Source: Ornithodoros turicata (lineage: Eukaryota > Arthropoda > Arachnida > Ixodida > Argasidae). From it: 64,000 nt of DNA. This document shows positions 20,113 to 29,600 of the stretch, piece by piece. The position numbers and the translations under genes were made by a program. A model generated the notes under the pieces. That model did no database searches. It was not told where the DNA came from and saw only the letters and a program-made list of their open reading frames with translations. Positions within the stretch are counted from its first letter, which is position 1, and each line of letters begins with the position of its first letter. The stretch spans positions 27,057,511 through 27,121,510 of the forward strand of contig NC_088210.1 of assembly GCF_037126465.1 (NCBI RefSeq), given 5' to 3'.

Positions 20113-22602
20113 GTGGTCTTTCACTACATTGACAGTCAGCTACAGTAACCAATGTCCTTGGCTGATGCTCCATTCATTTGCATGTTTGGCAACAGCTTTC
20201 TCATTCTCTCCATGAGCGTACGATCAGATTATGTGGATTGTTACATTTTTATCGTAATTTAATTCAGTCCTTCGTGAGTTATCGTAGTAACCGTACCTAC
20301 CGCAGAGGATCTCTAAAACAAGTCCAGCTTAGCCTTTCTGTTAAGCTTTTTATTGAATGCTTTTGCACGTATGTTTATTTTAATTGGCCTGCTTGTCCCC
20401 AGGGCAGCACTTTGAAAGTGGCATTGTACATATCAGGACCGTTCTTAGCGTCAGGTACATCTGCTCTTATATACACGATTCGTATGAACAGCCAGCCATC
20501 CGAATGTAATGAATGCTTTGGTCTATTTTTTTAGCTTCCTTTACAATAATTGCATTCAGGAGGAAGAAAGCACTTCTCACGAGGCACAGTCACATGACAT
20601 GCATGCAGCCATGGCGTTTGGCAACAAGTGAATGGGAGGTGTAAGCATAGAATGCTTTTGGTATGAACATTTTTTAAAAGCAGTCAATCACGGTGTCCAA
20701 AATCACAGTTTGACTATACATGTCATGTTCAACTCTCACTGTCTGTTGCCCAATATTGTGAAAGCAATCATTTAGCCTTTACGGCAGTTGTCCATGGCTG
20801 GGGATTTGATTGTTTCCGTGTTTGATGTCTAAGAACTAGAAGCCGTCAATGTTGTTGCACACTTTTGTTAACATTCTGGGGCAGGTACTGCTACTTACTA
20901 CTTTACCAAGGGCATTCACCTATCATGTTACATTAAAAGTCGACGCCCCCCCCCCATTTAGTGGGGGGTCTGAGCCCGTGAACTTCCCGTGTCTGCCGTA
21001 TTTCTACAAGCCATGCCTAAGGCAGTTAGTGCAAGTAAAGTATGATAAAGCTGCTTTGCTAGCCTCTTCTAAGGTCTCTCTCTCTGCTTTGTATATAGTT
21101 CACAACCCACAGCATGACTGAAAAAACTTGCCACGTGTAGAACAAATGAGCAGTTACTGCATTCCATTCTGTGTGCTCTCACTTCCCAATTCCAAAGAGG
21201 TCATGTAACAGCGAAGGTTTTCTCTAGGCTTAATTCAGTTGTGGAAAGTCACTTGCTCAAATCGTGTGATAATAAAAAATTTTGAGAAGCTTGACATCAA
21301 AGTAACATCACTCCGTCTGTTAGTAATGTAATGGTCAGACCCGCGCGGTGAGCTGCCGGAGAAGCAAAAGTAGAAAGTTGTGCGTTGAGAACTTGAGATT
21401 AAATTACACAGACTCAATATATATGTCATTGTACAATAGCTCACACGTGACAAGTCTACTACGGCAAGAAACCGTCTGATACAGTGCGTCACTCGTGTTT
21501 CGTGCTTCCCTGTTCATTTTGCTATGTTGAAAGACCGCGCATTACAAGGAAATGCACATACTCTGTGTACCGAGCTTAGCACTGCTCAGTTTTACAAAAT
21601 CTGAAAAGCACCCGTGTGCTTTATAGTTGAACACAGTGCAACCAGTTTTTACACCATGGTCTTGAAACCTTTCTCTTTTGTATAAAAGATGCCAAAAGGG
21701 GGACGCCCTAACGAGTTCTTTTTTTACGATTATGGTTTTGTGCATACTGTGCCTTCACTATTTGCTTCCAAATACTAAGTGTTTCTCGCTTCATTATCCA
21801 AGAGTGCCTGTGGCATCTCTCTTCCTTACTGCCAGCTACTTCAGTGCATGCTCGGAAGCATGTGTTTTCTTGTATGTGTGTTTTTATTTTTATTTTTTAG
21901 ACACATCTTGTTAGTATTCTTACGACTTGCCTCAGTCTGAAACGGTTGGCTCCAGAGCAACATGCTGATGAACCTGTGCTATTCCCTGATGACCTCACAA
22001 GAAAAAATCAGTGGAAAAAAAATTATGAAAAAAAAAATTGCGTCCAAATATTGGGTACTGTACGCTTTTTCAATAGCTTAGTCTCCAACTTGTGCTCTCC
22101 GTACTTTAAAAGGTGGCAGTTAAAATCTTAAATGCGCAGTTGTTCCATTCCTAGCAGACTTTTGTATGGGCGTTTCATACAAGATTTTGAAGTGTCCTTT
22201 TCACGTGGTGCATGCCTAGCGAGTACGCAACTGAAGTAGGAGTGGTGTTCAAGTCACGTTTTGCATTCACATGATATACTTACTCAATTTCCAGTGCGAT
22301 CTGCCGGTTTGTACAAGTCGTGTCTTTTGTAAAGTTTGTGTACATTATGAAACAGCAGGCAATGTGGTGAACAGCCAGAAACGGTTTTGTAATACTTTAG
22401 ATTGTAAATTACTAATAAACAGTGTGCAAAAACTGAAAAAATGATGGGTGTGGCAGTACTATAAGGAAGACGTAATAACTTGAGACACTGGCAGCCATGT
22501 TTGTTAATAAAACCGATGAGAGAGACGCTACAAGACGACACCTGTTTCAGTAGAGCATGTACGCAACTAAATGAAGGTGTCCTTGTCTCAACTGCAGACA
22601 TT
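20113..22602 (+). other. Probable CSK 3' UTR and intergenic spacer
   Basis: No coding feature recognised. AATAAA-type signals on the plus strand occur near 22411 and 22506, and ATTAAA near 20930. On the minus strand an AATAAA cluster lies near 21884-21898 and could serve the converging ASH-domain gene. The two 3' UTRs may therefore overlap. Confidence 0.4.
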
Positions 22603-24239
22603 TCAACAGTTGGGCTTACCCCCTGCCACTTCAGTTGTCACTGTGTCGTGAATAATGCTGATATCTGAGGGGAAGCCATCTGTAGCAATACACCCATTTG
22701 TGAAGCTTTCATTGCGTTCATCATTCGTTTTCATCAGTGGTGTTTCTTCTGTCACCTCATAAATGGTTTCACCTATGCTAAGGCCATATGCAAACTTTTG
22801 AGTCAGTCCACACACGTTTGAGACTGACAGATTGCTTGAAGCTTCAGTATTTGGCTCTCCTGCTGTATGACACTGACCTGGGGTATGAAATTCTGGGCCC
22901 TTCAGCTCTTCGACAGCAACAAGGCCTTCACTTGGCTGTTCCTTTGCAGCAGCTGGAGCAAACTCTGAATCAGGTGTTGTAGGCTCCTCACTTTGATGTG
23001 ATGCCCCTATTATGGAGGCATCACCTTCGACCTTTCCTTCCCTGAGTAGCCTTCTGTAAAGTTCTTCCATGCGGCCACTGAAGTCAAGGTCGGCTGGAGA
23101 TGCCGGTGCTGAAATCTGGTGTCCTTTGTGTTGGATATCAGCTGCATCTTTCTTTGCAGATGTAGAAGAAAGTGTGACTCTCCTCAGGGGCAGCTCAGGA
23201 ACACTTCCATCTAAGCTGTCTTCAAGTTCACAGATTAAAGTAGGGGTTGCTTGTATGCCCATTGCAGATTGACGTGTAAGTGTGTTGCACTGCAAGCTGG
23301 ACGAATGAACAGGTGCTTCAGAAAGCTGACTAGCAGGCTTGGACGTTGGACCATTTTTTGAGGTGATGGTCACTGTTTGCCTCTTGGGCTGGTTAGGTCC
23401 ACTTGCCTCAGACATAACACTGTGTTCTATTTCAGATTTACATGTAAGTGTGTTGCTGGACGAATGAACAGGTGCTTCGGAAGGCTGACTAGCAGGCTTG
23501 GTCATTGGGCCACTTTTTGGTATGATGGTCACTGTTTGCCTCTTGGGCTGGTTAGGTTCACTTGCCTTAGATGTAACACTGTGTTTCATTTTGGACTTGT
23601 CATTTCTCCGTTGTGCGCACTTAAACTCAACTGGCATCGTTAACAATCTTCCACTCTTGGTAGTTGCTTTGGGTGTAGTTTTTTCCGCTTTGATATTCAG
23701 CTTCTGTGAGGATGTCAGAATCTTCCCAGGCGGTTGTGTCTGAAAAAGACATTACAGCGTATCGGCGTGTAGTCTGTAAACTTCAGAATAAGTACCTTTT
23801 TAACTGTTTTAACTGCCTTGGTAGGTCTTGTCTGTACGCTCTTAACGGTTCCGAGGAGGAATATGCTGCCCCTGTATCCCTGCTCCGATCGTACATTAAC
23901 TGCGTACCTGCAGCTTGTCGATTTCACCGTAGGTGCCCAGGTAAAAACAACGCCTTTGGAGCTCCCTGAAGGAACTACAAGTGCTTTGGAATCTGCTGAG
24001 AACCCTACAGGAATTTTATCCATAATTACGGCGTGGTCGATGTCGGAGGTGTTTCGAATCTCAAGGGTCTGCTTAGCCTCCCTGCCTGGAAGTACGTCTC
24101 GAAATATTAGTTGCGGAGCAGAAGAGAACGGTTGCAGAACGAGACATTCCTTCTTTGCCGTCAGGTTCAGTTGAACCTTCTGTGGCGGCGAATATGACAG
24201 CATCCTCGAGGAGAGTAAACTTCCCTGTGAGCTTTCCAT
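22603..24239 (-). CDS. ASH-domain protein related to the N-terminus of Asp/ASPM
   Basis: Two phase-0 exons, 24239-23796 and 23739-22603, are separated by a 56-bp GT-AG intron, giving 526 aa. Residues ~15-135 (VLQPFSSAPQLIFRDVLPG, LEIRNTS, VVFTWAP, IFLLG) fit an ASH (ASPM-SPD2-Hydin) immunoglobulin-like domain, as at the start of abnormal-spindle proteins, which bind microtubule minus ends at spindle poles. The second exon is polar and low in complexity, with a tandem repeat. No calponin-homology or IQ motif follows, although ASPM proteins have both. The ATG lies right after an acceptor (TTTTCTCTCAG), so either a 5' UTR intron or an earlier coding exon exists. A good donor (GCAGGGG|GTAAGC, exon end 22620) precedes the TGA, so further exons could replace the last six codons. 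Assignment to the domain is fairly secure; orthology is not. Confidence 0.65.
23270..23610 (-). repeat. Coding tandem repeat in the ASH-domain gene
   Basis: Two adjacent copies of a ~50-codon unit encode HSV-x-S-x-AS-x-PNQPKRQTVTI, then GP-x-x-KPASQ-x-SEAPVHSSS and a TLT/C-x-S tail. The copies differ by scattered substitutions and small indels. Lys/Ser/Thr/Pro-rich composition suggests a disordered linker. Confidence 0.8.
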
Positions 24240-24369
24240 CTGAGAGAAAAGGAAGCAATAACCAACACCAATAACGAAAAGTGAAACTACGCGTAATAGG
24301 AAATAGAAGAAACACCATGAAGAGGTCTAAAAATGCGTTGGGATTAAAACTTGAAAACCCTTTGGGAAT

Positions 24370-24595
24370 AGACGAGTTCAGAAAATCCCAGTGTTCTTTG
24401 CGCACACATTGCATCCTGGGCGCCTGTTGAGCGGGGGGACGAAGAATAATCCTTCACACTTCGCTTTCGCTGACCTTGACACATCATAGACAATGGACCG
24501 GTAGGGGAAAAATCGGAACAGTGGGGAGGCCACCCGTTTCTTTCGTATTAGTAAACTCCCACAGTTCAAACCGGCTCTAAGCCCTCTGGGATTTT
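24370..24595. repeat. Diverged duplicate, copy 1
   Basis: Shares an ordered series of blocks with 24996-25430: GAAAATCC, TTGCGCAC..TTGCATCCT, GCTGACCTTGACAC, GACAATGG, TCCCACAGTTCAAA, CGGC. It sits directly upstream of the ASH-domain gene's first visible exon. Probably two copies of an unclassified transposon. Confidence 0.65.
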
Positions 24596-24599
24596 CTGA

Positions 24600-24995
24600 A
24601 CCCTTCTATTCCCCGTCACTACGCTACACAGCCCTTCACACGACCCTACACAGCGCTAACGCAAGACAGCATTCGCAGCCCAACGAGCCGTTCAGGCTTA
24701 CTCCGATTCAGCTTGGCGCCGCCGCTTCGCAGCCTCAGCATTCTTTCGCCGCCGCTCCTTAGCACAGCTTTCACAACCCATGGTGCGCCCACGCAGACAC
24801 GTCTGAACCTGTCGACTACCACAGCTGCACCGCTGCACTACCGAGTGCCGACGCGCCGTGGTCGCGTCGCCCTCTCCTTCCCTCTCCACTCACCGCGCAT
24901 GCGCGCCGTGACTACAGGCAGACCACGCCGCGGTTCTTGCGTAGGGGGACTATAATGCTAACTCACTGAAAAGGTGTGCCACAGAAGAGGAATTT
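24600..24995. other. CpG-rich spacer, possible promoter region or repeat ORF
   Basis: Rich in CGCC/CGCG dinucleotides and lying upstream of the minus-strand ASH-domain gene, so a promoter is possible. A short minus-strand frame at 24698-24889 encodes a Cys/Arg/Lys/Ala-rich peptide (SCAKERRRKNAEAAKRRRQ), reminiscent of basic repeat-associated ORFs. I cannot assign it. Confidence 0.35.
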
Positions 24996-25430
24996 CAGGA
25001 AATCCAGGTCCCCCTTGCGCACGCGTTGCATCCTAGCCGCTTACTGTCATGGGGAAAGGGAGAATGGTCCTACAAGTTTCGTTTTTTCTGACCTTGACCA
25101 ACACTTCAACAGAAGGCCTCTGCGCTCTTTCAATTTAGGTCACGCGTCTGGCCCTGCTGTGGCTGTTGGCGATAGATACATATGTGACGTCGCCGAAAGA
25201 GCGAAGATGAGATAAACTGACTCTGAAAATATATGTCAGCCGTCCCAGGTGTATGACGTTTTTGAAAGAGTGCAGAGGTCTTCTTCGTTGTCTAGAAGGT
25301 GTTGCCTTGACACGTCGTTGACAATGGGCCGACACAGGAGAAATCGATACAGTCTGGAGACTTTATCCTTCTTTCCGATACCACGCAAGTCCCACAGTTC
25401 AAAGCGGCGTTAAGCACATAGGGATGTTCT
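24996..25430. repeat. Diverged duplicate, copy 2, interrupted
   Basis: Matches 24370-24595 on both sides of a foldback insertion at 25099-25304. The left part runs to GACCTTGAC and the right part resumes with CCTTGACAC and continues to TCCCACAGTTCAAAGCGGC. Confidence 0.65.
25099..25304. mobile_element. Foldback element nested in duplicate copy 2
   Basis: Starts CAACACTTCAACAGAAGG and ends TCTAGAAGGTGTTG. The inner blocks CCTCTGCGCTCTTTCAA and TTGAAAGAGTGCAGAGG are inverted copies. It is flanked by CCTTGAC at 25092-25098 and 25305-25311, a 7-bp target duplication. The uninterrupted homologue at 24370-24595 has a single CCTTGAC at this point, confirming the insertion. Confidence 0.85.
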
Positions 25431-26109
25431 TAAGTCTTCTCAACAAAGCGGATGGGATGGGATGAAAAGATGGGCTGTGAAATGTTACCTCAAACAGGGC
25501 GATTCTTGAGACCCCTTCAGATCATATTCGAAATGCACCTGCCCATTTGCCGATTGCGTATAACCATTATAACTTCTTCTTCTTCTTCTTCTTCTTCGTC
25601 AAAAGTGGCGTCAGGGGCGTACTACAGTTGCAAGACAGCTTATTGATCATTCGATGGTGCGGCATGCCATGACCAGTAGGTACACAAATCAATCAATCAA
25701 TCACCAGTAGGTAAACTCAACTAAAATGGCACACGAAATGTTTGACTCGTAAAAAAATATATATAAGAGAGAGAAAGAGAGAGGAAAAAAGTTCTACGAA
25801 GCCTGTTAAAACCGATGTCCGCTTATCTTCCTGAGTCTCAACTGCAAATGGCAGATTGGGCCATTTGGTACAAGATTGAGGTTTGGAACTAGGTTTGGAA
25901 CCATGACGTATATACGGCATCGTTTTTGTTGTTAACCTTTTTTTATTAGACTTGCCCTGTGGGACGAATTTTCATTAAACGGTTGCTAGTGAAGCTGTGT
26001 GGTGTGCCGTGCTCCTGTCCTGGTGTTTTGCTCCTAGCCCCAAACCTAACTGAACTGCAAGAAGAATAAAAAAAAATATTTCTGGTTTTTCGTTTACATC
26101 GGAGTGGTG

Positions 26110-26330
26110 GTGGATGAGGAAAGGGCTCGCCGTTGTCGGCCTCACAGAGGTGGGCAACGTCACGACTGACACCCTGGGTGAATGTGCGTCCTGGGCCAAC
26201 TTCTCAGGGAACTGTGCCGACATATATCTGAAAGCGTCTGAGAGTAACCCAGGAAAAACCCCAGACAGCACAGCCGGCACCGGGATTCGAACCCGGATAC
26301 CTCCCTGGCCAAACTCACGACCTACTACTA
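26110..26330 (-). mobile_element. Ruka-like tRNA-derived SINE
   Basis: On the minus strand the head contains a good B-box context (CCGGGTTCGAATCCCGGTGC). The body follows: GGCTGTGCTGTCTGGGG, then GGCACAGTTCCCTGAGAAG and GGCCCAGGACGCAC. This is the best-preserved SINE head of this family in the window. It lies just upstream of the SLC13-like gene. Confidence 0.75.
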
Positions 26331-26629
26331 TACTGTTAGATTAGATCATTACAGTGCGCGAAAGTAGTAGTATAGAGTAGGTCGTGGCCAAACTCCTTCT
26401 GCGGATCAAGGCCAATGGACGAGCTCACGGCCATCTTTTTGGTTGGACGAAGACGAAGAGTGTTTTCCCTGCTCGTGCAGCTGGCGTATCGAGGTGTCGA
26501 GGTGATCGAGGCCAGAAGAAGAAGGAGACCAGAAAGCAGGAAGCACGAGGAAGCAGTAGGCATTCCATTTGCTCCTCACAGTTACCTTCAGCTACCCTCC
26601 GCTTCTGACAATACGAGGAACCATCATCG

Positions 26630-29600
26630 ATGGATTCCGACACTGCAGGAGGATCATTAGGAGGGTACGACAAGAAGTGGCTCCTGTCTCTCGTGCTGTA
26701 CCTGATCGGAGTCAGCGTACCCACCATGCTCCTACCCACCATATTACAAGACAGTGAGGTACGTATGGTACCTCTTAGGATGTTGTACCATTAACGAAGG
26801 AGCACCTTTGCTGTAGTACAGACTTGTATTTTCAAAATTTGTCCTGCGTGAATTTTCACGGCCCTCCACCCTGAAGAATGGGCCGAAGCCCATTCGATTT
26901 TATGAAAGCTACGTCTTCGTGGGATTAAATGCTGTTTTGGGTGCCATCCCATTTCAACAGCGTGTTGAACATTTCCCCACGGGTTGTACTATCTATACCT
27001 GATCCATATTGTAATTGAAGTTACCGAAGTAGCTCATGTACTACTACACGAGACACCGAGCAGGTGATAAGTATGGCAAGCTTTTCGTATCCTTTTTCAC
27101 GTTCTTCCGATATAGGCATTCACGTCGACTTCAGTGTCACGACGTCAACCCTGCTCAAGACATGTGCACGCTAATCGCAATTGCTAGCTGTCCAGCGTTA
27201 GGGAGTTTCAGAATAGCGGGCTCGGGAGCTTTGCGTGCGCGAGAAATAGCGTTATCGCCACTGCGCATGCCCAGAACGTAAACTCAGCTTTTGCGTTTTG
27301 CGCGAGCTCGCTATTTATTGGAAATTGCGGCTGCGCGTTGCTCTCGCGGCCAACGGGAAACTACGTGAGCCTTTCGAACATAGGAGTACCTCCGTCGTCT
27401 GCGAAAACGTTCCCAAGTAATTCACTAGAAAACCGTGGGTTGCCTTACGATAGCATATATTTTTATTAGGAAGAACAAAGTATGCTCGGAAAAAGTGATT
27501 CCTCTGTGTTATTTATTTTCCACCTATATATGCAACGACGCTGCAAGCGATAGACACAAGCCAGCAGTTTTACGTCTCGGAAACGCTATTCAGACTACTC
27601 TATATAAGCACTGTGCGGACGAACCCGCTGCGTCCGATATAGCGTTTCCGTTTTGCGTTTGCGTCTCCAGCAAACGCTGTTCTAAAACTCCATGTTCTTG
27701 TGACACTGTTTAACTGCAGCCGTAACTCTCCTCTTCAGCCTAGCGCTGTTACGCATTGCGCCATCGCCATGATGGTCATGTATGCCACCAACGTGATCCC
27801 CATGCAAATGACTGCCATCCTGCCGGTCATGTTCCTCTCCTCCGCTTCCATGGGGCAGAATACAATTGCGCCGAGTTACTTTTCTGTAAGTACACCACTG
27901 GTCATGACGCGCGGAGTCACGTCCAACTCGAACACCTTGCAGGCACCCATACTTCAAGTACTCTCAGCCATGATCGTTGTTGTTTCCATGGAGTCCACCA
28001 CCTTGTACTCCCGCTGCGCCTTTCAAGTAGTGCAGATGGTGGGCGCCCGAGCTCGGTCTCTCCTCTTCAGCTTGGCGGGAATGTCTTTCATGGCCGCGTT
28101 GCTCTTCGAGTCCCTGTCGGGCATGCTTGTCCTGTTCTCGGTGTGTCGGAGCATCGTCACAGTGCTCAAGATGGACGAAGTCCAGCGTGTGCAACGGAAG
28201 GTTCTCTTTCAGTCCGCCACACAGAACATGCCACCGAGGCTGCGCAAGAACCTTCAGGACTATGTGTTGTGCGAAGAATGCGCTTTGACCGAGGTCGACG
28301 CGGTGGAGATGCCGTGCGGCATGAATGAAATGATGTGCGACGCGCAAGAAATGCCGTGCGAAGTGCCAGGCTCAAAGGCGCCAGAGACCGTGCCGGTTAC
28401 GCCTGTTGAGGCTGTTCCTGAGATTCAAATCCCGCCTGTTGCCGTGCAGACTAGTAGTGGGCAGGGTGAAGGCCGTCACGACAAGCCCAATGAACATAGT
28501 GTGACACCACTCCACAACGAGGCACTACAGCAAAATGAAGCACCGCGTCAAAGTGGGGCACCTCACCACAATGAAGCACGACAGGGTGACAACGATTTTG
28601 TAGCTTCGAGAAAACGGAAGGTTCGAGATGGCCGAAGAAATCAGAAGCGTGACAAGCACGCAGAAGCTGCTCCCTCAGCATGTGAGCTGAAGCCGAGCCC
28701 TACGTGTCACATGTAACCAACCTAGTTCTTTCCGCAGCATCAAGTCCCAGTTCCAGTCAAAGATCAGATGCGGTGCGTGCGAAACTTGATGCCGCTGCAG
28801 ACGGGACTCCATCAAAGAAGCGTCGGGAAGGAAACAAGGTGAAGGCGGAGAAGCGCGTTGGAGAGATAGATCCTCCACCACGTAAGCCATCCTCGGCGAT
28901 GTCTCCCAGGGAAAAAGGTACCGTGATTACCATACCATGTCCAAGCAAAAGACTCAACCAATATGCTATGCAAGTAGAAGTAGTATGCGTTTCTCTTTCA
29001 TCGCGTCCGTGGGGAAACGACGCCACTGGTCCTTCTCCCAAATAAAGGGATAATGGCCCCGCGTGATGCTACGTTCACACTACATCACCGAAAGCCGGGA
29101 ATTCATTCACTTCTTTTACAGCTTTCGCGACCCTCTCGTTCGCACTGTGCTCCGAACGCCAGGAATGCCGGTACTGCAGTCCGCCGCTTCAAAAACTGAT
29201 CAGTTTCATTCATTCTTCGAACTGTACTCAAGCTCCGCATGTGTACGTTCACACTACGTCAGTGAACGCCGCGAAAGACGCGAACGACGGATATGTCGGT
29301 GAACTTGTCACGTTCACACAGCAATCCGTGAATCCCGCGGACGCCGCGGAAGCCGCAGCGCGGGAATATAGATCGCGTCTACTTTTGCCGGGAGTGCCGG
29401 GAAAGACGCGAGTCTGGACCAATCAGCGCTCTCCACGAGCGAGAATGCTGGGAAGGGAGAGCAGCGGCGTGGACAACGAACATGGCGGATGCGTAACCTG
29501 GTCTATGAAGTGATAATCAAGGCTCTAAGGTTAGCGCTAAATGTTGTACGACAGCAAACGCAAGAGGAGCAGAAACGTAGTGCAGAAGCGTAGAGCACCC

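Noticed and set aside
22284..22601. Continuation exon of the ASH-domain gene after 22620
   Set aside because: It is in phase with the donor, but the implied intron is only about 22 bp and the peptide shows no CH or IQ motif.
28166..28375. Minus-strand and alternative-frame ORFs across SLC13-like exon 3
   Set aside because: They are shadows of the plus-strand exon, whose frame carries the hydrophobic helices and splices in phase.
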